A stretch of DNA of 34,296 bases. It comes from Candidatus Hydrogenedentota bacterium. GTDB taxonomy: Bacteria; Hydrogenedentota; Hydrogenedentia; Hydrogenedentales; GCA-2746185. This document shows positions 18,223 through 26,831 of the stretch, one piece after another. The stretch covers positions 1 through 34,296 of the forward strand of contig CANKTP010000019.1 in the NCBI GenBank assembly GCA_947486375.1, read 5' to 3'. Position 1 is the stretch's first letter. Each line of letters opens with the position of its first letter. Made by a program: the position numbers and the translations under genes. Below the pieces are notes generated by a model. It ran no database searches, was not told the DNA's origin, and worked only from the letters and a program-made list of their open reading frames with translations.

Positions 18223-18251
18223 TTGACAAAACTCCTCAATACAGATAATAT
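18223..18251 (+). promoter_or_regulatory. Near-consensus sigma-70 promoter upstream of korAB
   Basis: TTGACA (18223-18228), exactly 17 bp, then TAATAT (18246-18251). The -35 is perfect and the -10 has four of six consensus positions. It lies about 400 bp before the korA start in the 548-bp spacer between R2lox and korA; the rest of that spacer holds no convincing gene. It points toward korA. Confidence 0.5.
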
Positions 18252-18256
18252 TGAGG
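18234..18256. promoter_or_regulatory. Candidate operator palindrome overlapping the -10 box
   Basis: The 8-bp arms CCTCAATA (18234-18241) and TATTGAGG (18249-18256) are perfect inverted copies separated by 7 bp, and they cover the spacer and -10 of the 18223 promoter. The size and placement suit a dimeric repressor. No cognate regulator is adjacent. Confidence 0.4.
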
Positions 18257-18508
18257 ATAGTCGGCGGGTATGGAACTTTCGGCTTCGTAAGCGGTTACTA
18301 CTCTGCGCGGGTTTGTCAGACTCGCGGTATAATCGATCCAGACGTTCAGGGCAAACGCATCTAATTTTCCAGCAAAGCCGGCCTTTGTTTTTCACGCCAA
18401 GATACAAGGCGGCACCAAATATCAGGAGATAGATGGTCCTCGAATTCCAGAATAGTCTTTATTTCGGGCGATTTAGATGCGTTTGCCCTGTCCAGACGTC
18501 CCGCCGGA

Positions 18509-18538
18509 TTGATCGGGCCATGTTAATGGGTGTATACT
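18509..18538 (+). promoter_or_regulatory. Second candidate promoter for korAB (extended -10)
   Basis: TTGATC (18509-18514), 18 bp, then TATACT (18533-18538), 115 bp before the korA start. A TG lies immediately upstream of the -10 box, though not at the exact TGn position. Closer to the gene than the 18223 promoter but weaker at the -35. Confidence 0.3.
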
Positions 18539-18653
18539 TCAGGCCGTTTTGTATCGATGCAAAATCATGCGACGGGTCTGTATTTATCCTAGGCCCGGAC
18601 CATGGAGAGACGAAATCAGAGTCTCGGCCGCCAGCCGGGGCGTGGAGTGATGC

Positions 18654-20492
18654 ATGCCGCCAACAATGACCGCAACCGAAGCTCTTGTCGAAGAACTTCA
18701 GGACAGACCGGTCGTCAACGATGTCGTTATCAATGTCGCCACGGTGAACGGATCGGGCAGTCAGTCCGCCAATTTTATTCTCCTGCGCGCCCTCTTCAGC
18801 ATGGGCATCCCCGTGAGCGGAAAGAACCTGTTCCCGTCGAACATCGAGGGACTCCCCACGTGGTTCACGATTCGTGCGAACGAGGACGGGTGGCTGGCGC
18901 AACGGGCGCGCACGGATGTCGTGATTGCCATGAACGCCCGGACCGTCGCCGAGGACGTGGCCCAGGTACACCCCGGGGGCATCCTCATCATCAACGAGGC
19001 CCTCAAGGCCCACGCCACCCGCGACGACATCCTGACCTACGTCGTGCCCTACGGCGAAATCGTCAAGCAAGTTTGCGAAGACACCCGCTTGCGCAAAAAA
19101 ATTGTCAACGTCATTTACACCGGCGTCGTCGCCCGTCTCCTCGGCATCGAGATGGACGCCATCGACGCCGCCATCGATCACCAGTTCGGCGGCAAGCCCA
19201 AGGCCATCAAGATGAACCGCGACGCCGCGCAGGCGGGCTACGACTGGGCCGGCGAGAACCTCGAGGCCCAGAACCGTTACCGCGTCCAGCGCTCCAATAA
19301 GACCGACGGCAAGATGATCATCGAGGGCAACGAGGCCACCGCCATCGGCATGCTCTTCGGCGGCGTCACCGTCGCCGCGTGGTACCCCATCACCCCCAGC
19401 AGCAGCGTCTGCGAATACCTCACCGGATACATGGAAAAGTACCGCCACGACGCGGAAACCGGCAAGGCGACCTACGCCATCGTCCAAGCCGAGGACGAGA
19501 TCGCCTCGATCGGCATGGTCCTCGGCGCGGGTTGGGCTGGGGCGCGCGCGTTCACCGCCACTTCGGGCCCCGGGATATCGCTCATGTCCGAGATGACCGG
19601 GCTGTCCTACTTCGCCGAGATTCCCGCCGTGATCGTCGACGTGCAGCGCATGGGGCCGAGTACCGGCCTCCCCACGCGCACCTGCCAGGGCGACATCGCG
19701 AAGACCTATCAACTCTCCCACGGCGACTGCAAACATGTGCTCCTCATTCCGGGAAACGTGGGCGAATGTTACGAATTCGCGATGGAGGCCCTCGAGCTGG
19801 CGGAACAACTCCAGACAATGATCTTCCTGATGTCCGACCTGGACCTCGGCATGAACAAGTGGATGGCCGACCCGTTCAATCCCCCCTCGAAGCCCATCGG
19901 GCGGGGCAAGGTCCTCGACGCCAAGGATCTCGAGCGCCTCGGCGGATTCCAGCGCTACGGCGACGTCGACGGAGATGGCATCGGGTACCGCACCCTCCCC
20001 GGGACGCCAAACAATAAGGCGGCCTACTTCACGCGCGGCACGGGACACAATGCGAAGGCCGAATACACAGAGAAGGCGGCCGATTGGAAGACCAACATGG
20101 ACCGCCTGTCCCATAAATTCGAGACGGCGAGGAAACTGGTGCCTGCCTCCATCGTCCACGAGACGGACGCCGCCACCGTGGGCGTCCTCGCCTACGGCTC
20201 GAGCGACGACGCCGTCCAGGAGGCCCGCCATATCCTGCAAGAGCGCCACGGCGTCAAGACAGACTACATCCGCGTCCGCGCCCTTCCATACCCCGCCGAT
20301 GTCCGCGCCTTCATCGAGCGCCATCCCGTCGTCTACGTCGTCGACCAGAACCGCGACGCCCAGATGGCGACAATCCTTCGCGGCGAACTCTTTGACTTGT
20401 CCGGCAAAATCCGGAGCATTCGCCACTACGACGGGATGCCCCTCGACGCCGATACCGTGGTGCAACAACTCCTCCATCAAGAATCGCGCTAG
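18654..20492 (+). CDS. korA: 2-oxoacid:ferredoxin oxidoreductase, fused gamma-alpha subunit
   Basis: The 612-residue protein fuses the gamma domain (about 20-200; VNGSGSQSANFILLRALFSM, IVNVIYTGVVARLLGIEMDA) to the alpha pyrimidine-binding domain (from about 225). The latter has WYPITPSSSVCEYL near 244 and the catalytic-region TATSGPGISLMSEMTGLSYF. The C-terminal domain includes VGVLAYGSSDDAVQEA. With KorB it decarboxylates 2-oxoglutarate or a related 2-oxoacid to the acyl-CoA using TPP and reduces ferredoxin. The two-subunit layout matches the oxygen-tolerant KorAB of actinobacteria and similar enzymes. A GGAG site precedes ATG 18654; ATG 18666 is an alternative start. It is followed 24 bp later by korB. 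The 2-oxoglutarate preference is inferred from the type, not proved. Confidence 0.92.
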   Translation: MPPTMTATEALVEELQDRPVVNDVVINVATVNGSGSQSANFILLRALFSMGIPVSGKNLFPSNIEGLPTWFTIRANEDGWLAQRARTDVVIAMNARTVAEDVAQVHPGGILIINEALKAHATRDDILTYVVPYGEIVKQVCEDTRLRKKIVNVIYTGVVARLLGIEMDAIDAAIDHQFGGKPKAIKMNRDAAQAGYDWAGENLEAQNRYRVQRSNKTDGKMIIEGNEATAIGMLFGGVTVAAWYPITPSSSVCEYLTGYMEKYRHDAETGKATYAIVQAEDEIASIGMVLGAGWAGARAFTATSGPGISLMSEMTGLSYFAEIPAVIVDVQRMGPSTGLPTRTCQGDIAKTYQLSHGDCKHVLLIPGNVGECYEFAMEALELAEQLQTMIFLMSDLDLGMNKWMADPFNPPSKPIGRGKVLDAKDLERLGGFQRYGDVDGDGIGYRTLPGTPNNKAAYFTRGTGHNAKAEYTEKAADWKTNMDRLSHKFETARKLVPASIVHETDAATVGVLAYGSSDDAVQEARHILQERHGVKTDYIRVRALPYPADVRAFIERHPVVYVVDQNRDAQMATILRGELFDLSGKIRSIRHYDGMPLDADTVVQQLLHQESR

Positions 20493-20516
20493 GCGATCTC
20501 GAAAGGATTCCATCGA

Positions 20517-21563
20517 ATGACCGAAGCCGTACTCGACAAACCCAAGGGCCAAAACCGCATTGGCCTCCTGCTCAGCGACTACAAGGGCGCCGAGTCCACC
20601 CTCTGTGCCGGTTGCGGTCACGACGCCATCACCAGTTCCATCATCAAGGCTTGCCACGAATTGGGCATCGAGCCCACCGGCGTCGCGAAACTGAGCGGCA
20701 TCGGATGCTCGAGCAAGACGCCCAATTACTTCCTCAACCAGGCCCACGGTATCAACGCCGTACACGGGCGCATGTCGGCAATCGCCACGGGTTCCTCACT
20801 CGCCAACCGCACCCTCACCAACATCGGCGTCTCCGGCGACGGAGACACTGCCAGCATCGGCCTTGGCAACTTCCTCCACATGGTCCGCCGCAACATCCGC
20901 ATGACCTACATCGTCGAGAACAACGGCTGCTACGGCCTCACCAAGGGCCAGTTCAGCGCGACGGCGGACAAAGGCTCGCTTAAGAAGGGCGGCAAGGAAA
21001 TCAACCAAAACGAACCGGTCGACATCTGCGCGCTCGCCATCCAGATGGGGTGCCGTTTCGTGGCAAGGTCCTTCTCCGGCGACACCAACCAGGTGCGCAA
21101 CCTCATCAAGGCCGCCATGAACCACAACGGCACCGCCGTGCTCGACATCGTGTCCCCCTGCGTCACCTTCAACAACCACGAAGGCTCGACCAAGAGCGTC
21201 ACCTATGCGCGTTTGCACGAAGATCCCCTGCACGAGGTCGACTTCATTCCGCACTTTGACCCAATCACGGTCAACTACGATGCAGGGACCTACACAAAAG
21301 TCGAGATGCACGACGGCTCGTTGATCACGCTCAAAAAACTCGCCCACGACTACGATCCCTCCGACATGGACCGCGCGATGGCGCTCTTGCACGAGGCCGC
21401 TGGCAACGGGCATTTCTACACCGGGCTAATCTATTGCAGGCCCGACTCGGTCCCCTTCGGCGAACAGAAGAATATTGTCGACGTTCCCCTCGCGACCTTG
21501 CCCGAGTCTGTCACGCGCCCCTCGAGGGCCGTGTTCAATCAACTCATGGCCAGCTTTAAGTAA
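20517..21563 (+). CDS. korB: 2-oxoacid:ferredoxin oxidoreductase, beta subunit
   Basis: The TPP- and [4Fe-4S]-binding beta subunit (348 residues). Cluster cysteines appear in LCAGCGHDAI (about 28-37), GIGCSSKTPNYF and DIVSPCVTF. The TPP/Mg motif is GDGDTASIGLGNFLHMVRR, followed by YIVENNGCYGLTKGQ. An alanine replaces the proline of the usual CPGCGH. AAAGGA lies eight bases before ATG 20517. It is co-transcribed with korA. No ferredoxin gene is next to it. Confidence 0.94.
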   Translation: MTEAVLDKPKGQNRIGLLLSDYKGAESTLCAGCGHDAITSSIIKACHELGIEPTGVAKLSGIGCSSKTPNYFLNQAHGINAVHGRMSAIATGSSLANRTLTNIGVSGDGDTASIGLGNFLHMVRRNIRMTYIVENNGCYGLTKGQFSATADKGSLKKGGKEINQNEPVDICALAIQMGCRFVARSFSGDTNQVRNLIKAAMNHNGTAVLDIVSPCVTFNNHEGSTKSVTYARLHEDPLHEVDFIPHFDPITVNYDAGTYTKVEMHDGSLITLKKLAHDYDPSDMDRAMALLHEAAGNGHFYTGLIYCRPDSVPFGEQKNIVDVPLATLPESVTRPSRAVFNQLMASFK

Positions 21564-21603
21564 ACTCAAGGGAGTGGGGGAGGGGGGCGTTCCCCGGGGG
21601 GAG

Positions 21604-21619
21604 GGCGGCTTTCGCCGCC
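21604..21619. terminator. GC hairpin between korB and the GNAT gene
   Basis: GGCGGC (21604-21609) and GCCGCC (21614-21619) form a perfect 6-bp stem with a 4-nt loop in the 66-bp convergent spacer, preceded by a G-rich tract. No T-run follows, so an intrinsic terminator role is only possible. Confidence 0.35.
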
Positions 21620-21629
21620 GCACGTCGAA

Positions 21630-22205
21630 TCAGACGATGATCAGCTCGTCCGGGGGGCGCGACATGATGATCAGGTCATGCGTCTCCCCGTCGCGCGACA
21701 TGATCCAATCGCTCAGGATCGCCTCCGGGCTGAAGCCCAGCCGTTCGAACATCTGGCGCACGCGGGTCTGGGCAGCCGGAATCTGGCAAATAACCCGCTC
21801 GAGCCGCATTTCCCGCGCTATATGGAATAGTTCGACCGTGAGGCGCTTCGCCAGGCCCAAGCCGCGGTACTTCCCCGAGACAAGCACGCGTATTTCGCCA
21901 ATATGGCTCGTCCAGAGCATCTCGTCATGAAACAACGAGCCGTATCCGGCGACCCGGCCCTGAATCTCGACGAGGATCGTGATGGTCCGCCCGCGCTCGA
22001 TCTGGTCTATCCATTCGTCCACCACCGCCGGCTGGGTAATGTCCTGTCGTAGGAATGCCAGGTCGACATCGTCCAGCGACCGCGCCAGTGAAACGACCGC
22101 AAGCTGGTCTTCGCGCGTCATGAGCCGGAATGTCACGGACTGCCCTTGGACGGTGTCCGTCCACGGAAACGAACGCTTGATGAGGATGGGGGATTGGGGG
22201 CTCAT
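21630..22205 (-). CDS. GNAT-family N-acetyltransferase
   Basis: From ATG 22205 the product is 191 residues. The acetyl-CoA-binding core is visible: strand 4 HIGEIRVLVSGKYRGLGLAKRL contains the Q/RxxGxG/A-type pyrophosphate loop, followed by the alpha4/beta5 region RVRQMFERLGFSPEAIL. The N-terminal VTFRLMTREDQLAVVSLARS is the usual strand 1/helix 1. The acceptor substrate (amine or protein N-terminus) cannot be deduced. A reading from 22313 would add 36 residues without family character. It is convergent with korB. Confidence 0.83.
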   Translation of the reverse strand: MSPQSPILIKRSFPWTDTVQGQSVTFRLMTREDQLAVVSLARSLDDVDLAFLRQDITQPAVVDEWIDQIERGRTITILVEIQGRVAGYGSLFHDEMLWTSHIGEIRVLVSGKYRGLGLAKRLTVELFHIAREMRLERVICQIPAAQTRVRQMFERLGFSPEAILSDWIMSRDGETHDLIIMSRPPDELIIV

Positions 22206-22439
22206 GGATAACTCGGATACTTGGTGAACCGCAAGTCTACCCCGTTTGCGCGTCCCCGCGCAATTGCCGATGAGGGGCTGGGAAATAGCGCATAACTTTT
22301 CTTCGTGCTGCAACGTCTAGGGATTGTGTGAAGGACCATTTCTTTCTGGAAAGAGAAATTCCGTTGAATCGATTTTATCTCGCCATGCTTTTCTTTTCGG
22401 CACCGATGGCGTCTTGGAGCCAGGAATCCGGCGTACCCC

Positions 22440-22649
22440 AGTCCGGCGCGGTTCTTCGGGGTTGAAAAGGATTACGGCGCGTTGGCCGTGGGCAAGAAGG
22501 CGGACTTCGTGTTGTTGGAGAAGAATCCGTTGAAGAAGATCGACCATACGAAGCAGGTCGTGGGGGTGATGGCGGAGGGGCGGTGGTTTGATCGGGCGGC
22601 ACTCGACGGAATGTTGAAGAATGCGGAGGAGGATGTGGGGAAGTATTGA
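22440..22649 (+). pseudogene. 3' remnant of an amidohydrolase gene
   Basis: A 69-residue frame ending in TGA 22647-22649 reads SPARFFGVEKDYGALAVGKK, then ADFVLLEKNPLKKI and VVGVMAEGRWFDR. This is the characteristic C-terminal end of metal-dependent amidohydrolases (imidazolonepropionase-like or dihydroorotase-like branch), where PAR..G...yGsL..GK.ADlv closes the barrel and the beta-sandwich follows. None of the metal-binding barrel, about 330 residues, is upstream, and there is no start or ribosome site. It is rich in G-ending codons, unlike the C-ending genes around it. The break falls near 22415-22440, and an inverted-repeat element begins 5 bp after its stop. Confidence 0.75.
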
Positions 22650-22654
22650 GGCGT

Positions 22655-22785
22655 GAGAAATTAGGGACAGTCACCTATTTTTCAGTCGATCTTAATGCCC
22701 GCGATTCGCGGGTTGACTTGGGGCTATATTGTGACGCAGATCCACGATCAAATCCTGAAAAATAGGTGACTGTCCCTAATTTCTC
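22655..22785. repeat. 131-bp element with perfect 31-bp terminal inverted repeats
   Basis: Bases 22655-22685 and 22755-22785 are exact reverse complements over 31 bp. They contain TTAGGGACAGTCACCTATTT, and a 69-bp middle has a small hairpin CCCGCG-ATT-CGCGGG. It fits exactly between the stop of the amidohydrolase remnant and the stop of aldehyde dehydrogenase, sharing one base with the latter. The outer GGGACAGTCACC resembles the GGGACWGACWCC end of the 2317-2400 palindrome, suggesting one family of REP/MITE-like elements. The stem would also terminate both convergent transcripts. No transposase is encoded. Confidence 0.85.
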
Positions 22786-24377
22786 TAGAGTTTCTGCTTC
22801 TTTCCGAGGCGCTGAAGCTTGATGCCGGTGAGCATCGCCTTGAGGGTGGCGAAGAAGCCGCCGCCGTAGGCCGCATCCATCATTTTGCTGAATAGCCCGT
22901 ACTTTTCCTTGGTGTAGGGGTACCAATTCAACTCGTTGGGGGCGCCCGGCTTGTCGATCATGATGGACTTGATGTTCGAGAATGCGTGGAGTCCGTGGGC
23001 GCCTTTGTAGCGACCGAAGCCGCTGTCCTTCACGCCGCCGAAGGGAAGGGCGGGGTTGGCGAGGGTGGCGATGACGTTGTTGATAGAGACGCTTCCGGTC
23101 TCGATGCGCCGTGCGACCCGCTCGGCGCGGGCGAGATCGCCGGACCAGACACTTCCGCTGAGGCCGTAGGGCGAGTCGTTGGCCATGCGGACGGCCTCGT
23201 CCTCGGTCTTGAACTTCTGAATCGTGAGCACCGGGCCGAAGGTCTCCTCGCGCACGATCTTCATGGAGTCGCTGACGTTGGTCACCACGGTGGGTTGAAA
23301 CACGTGGCTGTCGCCGATGCGCTTTCCGCCGGTGACGATCGTGGCGCCCTTGGCCATCGCGTCGGCCACCTGGTCCTGGACGATCGCCACTTGGAAATCG
23401 GCCGTCATGCAGCCGACGTCGAGATTGCCGCAATCGTTCTTGGCGGCGTCGCCCGAGGCGTTGCTGAGCTTCTCGATCTTCTCCTTGATGCTGGAGACGA
23501 ACGTGTCGTAAACCGATTCGTGAACAAGCACGCGCTCGACGGCGGTGCAAGTCTGGCCGCTGTTGGACATGCCGCCCCAGATGGCGCCGTTGACGGCACG
23601 GTCGAGGTTGGCGTCCTCGAAGACGAGCATCGCGTCTTTGCCCCCGAGTTCGAGCTCGACGGGAATCAAGTACTTCGATGCTTGCTCCATGACCTTGTGC
23701 CCGGCACGGACGCTACCGGTGAAGAGGATCTTCGCGGGGCGTCCGTCGATGAGTTGTTGTCCGGTGGTCTTGCCGCCGTAGACGATTTGGATGGCGTCCT
23801 TCATGAAGCCGCTGCCGTCGAGGATGTCCTCGACGAGGCCGCGCAAGGGCGTGTATTCGGAGGGCTTGATGATGACCGAATTGCCCGCGAGGAACGCGCC
23901 CAGGACCGGATTCAACATCAGGTTGAACGGATAATTCCACGGGACGATGACGAGGACCGCGCCCATCGGCTCGTAGAAAATGCGGGATTGTTTGCCCATG
24001 AGCAGGACCGGGGTCTTGACGGACTCGTCGGCCAACATCTTCTCGGCGTTCTTCGAGTAGAACGCGATTGTCTCGAGGACGGTGAAAATCTCCGACAATA
24101 GGGCGTCCATCCGGGACTTGCCCGTCTCGGCGACGATTCGCGAGATGATCGCCTCCTTGTTCGCGAGGATGTAACGCTGGAGTTTTTGGGTCTCCGCAAT
24201 CCGTTCGCGCACGGACATGGCCCGCACCGCCCGGAACGCCGCCCGCGCCGTCGCGTAGGTGCGCTCGATGTCCGCCGAACTCGCCTCGTCCAGCGTGTAA
24301 AGCAGTTCCCCGGTGCGGGGATTCCTCACCGCAATCGCGGGAGAAAGGTCGATTACGGGTTCGGTCACGACGCTCAT
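22785..24377 (-). CDS. NAD(P)-dependent aldehyde dehydrogenase
   Basis: From ATG 24377, with AAGGAG six bases upstream, the 530-residue enzyme oxidises an aldehyde to the acid. It has N148 in IVPWNYPFNL, the cofactor lysine in IIKPSEYTP, catalytic E243 in LELGGKDAM, nucleophile C277 in NSGQTCTAVERV, and EETFGPVLTIQKF. It is about 40-60 residues longer than cytosolic ALDHs owing to a C-terminal tail (from about 485) ending in basic LQRLGKKQKL, and it resembles the class 3/long-chain or coniferyl-aldehyde branch, where such tails associate with membranes. A reading to 24764 would add 129 residues with no homology. It is divergent from the GT2 gene, with a promoter at 24421-24449. Confidence 0.92.
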   Translation of the reverse strand: MSVVTEPVIDLSPAIAVRNPRTGELLYTLDEASSADIERTYATARAAFRAVRAMSVRERIAETQKLQRYILANKEAIISRIVAETGKSRMDALLSEIFTVLETIAFYSKNAEKMLADESVKTPVLLMGKQSRIFYEPMGAVLVIVPWNYPFNLMLNPVLGAFLAGNSVIIKPSEYTPLRGLVEDILDGSGFMKDAIQIVYGGKTTGQQLIDGRPAKILFTGSVRAGHKVMEQASKYLIPVELELGGKDAMLVFEDANLDRAVNGAIWGGMSNSGQTCTAVERVLVHESVYDTFVSSIKEKIEKLSNASGDAAKNDCGNLDVGCMTADFQVAIVQDQVADAMAKGATIVTGGKRIGDSHVFQPTVVTNVSDSMKIVREETFGPVLTIQKFKTEDEAVRMANDSPYGLSGSVWSGDLARAERVARRIETGSVSINNVIATLANPALPFGGVKDSGFGRYKGAHGLHAFSNIKSIMIDKPGAPNELNWYPYTKEKYGLFSKMMDAAYGGGFFATLKAMLTGIKLQRLGKKQKL

Positions 24378-24420
24378 GGCAGGCTCCTTTTCGACACGGG
24401 ATGCACCGATCAATCCGGGT

Positions 24421-24449
24421 ACTATAGCAACCATCCCCGAATCCCGCAA
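24421..24449 (-). promoter_or_regulatory. Candidate promoter of the aldehyde dehydrogenase gene
   Basis: Minus-strand TTGCGG (24449-24444), 17 bp, TATAGT (24426-24421) with a TGn extension, 44 bp upstream of the start codon. Confidence 0.45.
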
Positions 24450-24539
24450 GACGCCCGGGCGTCCCCGAAGGTCCCGCTTGATTGGGGTCGTCCCGGACGT
24501 GCAGAATCCGCTACCACCAACCTCACGGGGACCCACAGG

Positions 24540-25502
24540 GTGAATTCCGAGACTCCCACCGCCAGCCGTCCAGAACTGACTATTGTCATTCCCGCCTACA
24601 ACGAGGAGGGCAGCCTCGACGAGCTCTATCGCCGCTTGCGCGAGGTGCTCGATGCTTACGGCAAAACCTACGAAATCGTGTTCGTCGAGGACGGCAGCCG
24701 CGACCGCACCTTCGAGATGCTCTCCGCGCTGCATGACAAGGATCCCCGCGTAAGGGTTGTCCAATTCATGCGGAATTTCGGCCAGCAGATGGCCATCACC
24801 GCCGGGTTCCAGTACGCGCGCGGAGAGGTCGTCGTCCTACTCGATGCCGATCTCCAGACCCCGCCCGAGGAAATCCCCCGCCTGGTGGACAAGGTTAACG
24901 AAGGCTACGAGATCGCCTACGGCATACGCCAATACCGCATGGACTCCTTCCTCCGCCGCGCGGGCTCCTGGGTGATGAGCAAGTTGCTCTACCGCATCAC
25001 CGGGATCAATATCCCCGACAGCGCCAGTGGATTCATCGCGTTGAACCGGCGCTTCGTCGAGACGATCAACATGTACAACGAGAAGTCACGCTACCTCAGC
25101 GGGCTACTCGCGTGGCTCAGCTACGGGCGCGGCGGCACCATCCCGGTGTCGCACTCGGCGCGGTATGCGGGCAAATCGAAGTACAGCCTATGGCAACTCG
25201 TAATGCTGACGTTGACCTTCGTTTGCAATTTTACCGTGCTGCCGTTGCGCATCGGGTTGTTCATCGGCACGGCGGTCATGGGGCTTAGCCTTGCCGGTCT
25301 CGCTTGGGCCGGACTCCTGGCGATTTTCGGCCGGGGAACCTTGGATCCATTATGGTTCTTGGGACTGGGATTGGGATTTATCTCGGGAGTCCAATTGGTC
25401 GCCATTGGGGCCCTGGGCGAGTATATCGGGCGTATCTACGGCGAGGTTCGGGGCCAACCCAACTTCATCGTCCGGACGATTCTCGAGCGGCCCGCGGAGT
25501 AA
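24540..25502 (+). CDS. GT2 glycosyltransferase, polyprenyl-phosphate type (GtrB/DPM1-like)
   Basis: The 320-residue membrane-bound glycosyltransferase has the GT-A domain at 10-215: LTIVIPAYNEEGSLDELY, VFVEDGSRDRT, and the metal-binding LLDADLQTPPEE (D102, D104). Two C-terminal transmembrane hairpins follow (about 225-305), with the typical end GALGEYIGRIYGEVRGQPNF. Relatives transfer glucose, mannose or aminoarabinose from a nucleotide sugar to undecaprenyl phosphate for envelope glycan modification. GTG 24540 is chosen because the domain starts right after it; the upstream frame to 24186 runs antisense through aldehyde dehydrogenase. No flippase or GtrA partner is adjacent. Confidence 0.9.
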   Translation: MNSETPTASRPELTIVIPAYNEEGSLDELYRRLREVLDAYGKTYEIVFVEDGSRDRTFEMLSALHDKDPRVRVVQFMRNFGQQMAITAGFQYARGEVVVLLDADLQTPPEEIPRLVDKVNEGYEIAYGIRQYRMDSFLRRAGSWVMSKLLYRITGINIPDSASGFIALNRRFVETINMYNEKSRYLSGLLAWLSYGRGGTIPVSHSARYAGKSKYSLWQLVMLTLTFVCNFTVLPLRIGLFIGTAVMGLSLAGLAWAGLLAIFGRGTLDPLWFLGLGLGFISGVQLVAIGALGEYIGRIYGEVRGQPNFIVRTILERPAE

Positions 25503-25630
25503 GCCTGTGGGACAATTGGGCCGAATCGAAATCGTGAGGATGCACTTGCCCGTCGCCAATGGGAGACTCTGCCCGTGGCGAAAGGCGCGGGGTACCGTGG
25601 ATCGATTCGCGCTGGAGGACATCGATTAAC

Positions 25631-26827
25631 TCAGGGTGCCGCATTCCCCTCGACAACCTTGAGCACCACCTCGTTGCCGACGACTTGGTAGGGTTCAAGC
25701 CGGAAGCCGGTGTAAACCTTTTCCGTCAGTGCATGGACAAACTCTTTCGTCGTTGCTCCGCACTCCACTCGAAACTGGGCCGATTCCGGAGTTTGCCGTA
25801 ACGCCTCGATCGCGGCCGCGCCCAAGTCGAGACGCAAGGCCTGCGTGACCTCCCGCATTCGGGCAAGATCCCCCGGCGCCACGATCGTCAGCCACTTCTC
25901 GTTCGACTCTGGCGCCGGGGCCACGGCCGCGGCCAGGATCGCCGCCACCTCCGCCTCGGCGCAGGCCCTCTCGGCCGCATCCCGCATCGCCATGGCGGCG
26001 GCCTCCTCGAGGTGCGCGCTATTCACCGCGGCCTCGATGTCTTCACGGTAGAGCGATGCGCCGTTGGCCGACGCCACGGCGCGCAACCGCATCGTCACCG
26101 TCACCCGTCCCGTGTTGCCGACAGTCGACTTTTCGTCCAGCGCGGCACCGGCGTTCCCGGTGAATACCGCATCCACGCGGATCTCTCGCCCGAACTTGGC
26201 CATGCGCTCGTCGGACGCTTGAATCAGGTCAAGCAACTCGGTCGGCGCGTAGGTCTCGCGCAGCGCGACCGAGTCCAACACCTCGAACCCGGACTTCACG
26301 AACCATGCCGACAGGATGCGCTCGGCCGTCCCGTTCTTGCCCGCTTCGCGAAAAGAGCCTCCCGGGAGGGAATCCTCGATAACAACGGCAATCCGCGGGG
26401 TTCGCGGCAACGAATCGCGCAATGCGGCCGCGGCATCGCCCCGCAATTCCTTCTCCCAGGGCACGACCTCGATGAATACGCGGGTCATGCCCGCGTCCCG
26501 TTGTTGCTCGATGACGCGCGACGACTTGACGTACCGCGGCACGTCGTCGAGGATGCCTCGCAAGGCCGTGGTGTCCGTGATTCCGAGCGTATTCCGGAAG
26601 TACAAGACTAGGCATTCCCGCTCGGCGTCCCGAACGGCCCCCTCGCGCGACGAGGCGCTGGCCCCGGGCGCGGATCCCTCCGCGCGAATCTTGGTGCTCG
26701 GGGTCTGCGCGAGTGCCGGGGAGGGGCCGAGGGCAAGGAAAACACAAAGGCCAGCCGCGACGATACCGCCGCGTGCTGGTCTGGCCCCGTGGAAGATCAA
26801 TGGCTTCGATTCCCAGCGACCCGCCAT
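25631..26827 (-). CDS. Secreted FlgT/LPP20-like protein
   Basis: A signal peptide (about 1-40: a long basic n-region, then IVAAGLCVFLALGPSPALA) precedes a 358-residue mature protein. Residues about 45-125 look like the N-terminal domain of FlgT/LPP20-type proteins: AEGSAPGASASSREGAVRDA, then YVKSSRVIEQQRDAG and TRVFIEVVPWEKEL. The next part (RIAVVIEDSLPGG, ERILSAWFVKSGFEVLD) resembles the CsgG/LpoB-like middle domain. No flagellar genes are nearby, so an envelope or peptidoglycan-associated role is more plausible than a flagellar one. ATG 26827 is 4 bp after the stop of the YugP-like gene: translational coupling, last gene of the operon. The family call is by pattern and moderately sure. Confidence 0.65.
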   Translation of the reverse strand: MAGRWESKPLIFHGARPARGGIVAAGLCVFLALGPSPALAQTPSTKIRAEGSAPGASASSREGAVRDAERECLVLYFRNTLGITDTTALRGILDDVPRYVKSSRVIEQQRDAGMTRVFIEVVPWEKELRGDAAAALRDSLPRTPRIAVVIEDSLPGGSFREAGKNGTAERILSAWFVKSGFEVLDSVALRETYAPTELLDLIQASDERMAKFGREIRVDAVFTGNAGAALDEKSTVGNTGRVTVTMRLRAVASANGASLYREDIEAAVNSAHLEEAAAMAMRDAAERACAEAEVAAILAAAVAPAPESNEKWLTIVAPGDLARMREVTQALRLDLGAAAIEALRQTPESAQFRVECGATTKEFVHALTEKVYTGFRLEPYQVVGNEVVLKVVEGNAAP

Positions 26828-26831
26828 GTCG

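Noticed and set aside
18328-18333. Perfect TATAAT in the korA leader
   Set aside because: A TTGTCA lies only 9 bp upstream and no -35 is at 16-18 bp; no TGn extension.
18133-18432. 99-codon frame between R2lox and korA
   Set aside because: No ribosome site or similarity, and it overlaps the promoter and palindrome, which explain the sequence better.
18459-20765. A 768-codon open frame on the minus strand
   Set aside because: It lies antisense across all of korA and into korB; its valine/aspartate/glycine-rich translation is the product of strong third-position C bias, without family motifs.
22986-24101. A 371-codon plus-strand frame
   Set aside because: Antisense to the well-supported aldehyde dehydrogenase; composition artefact.
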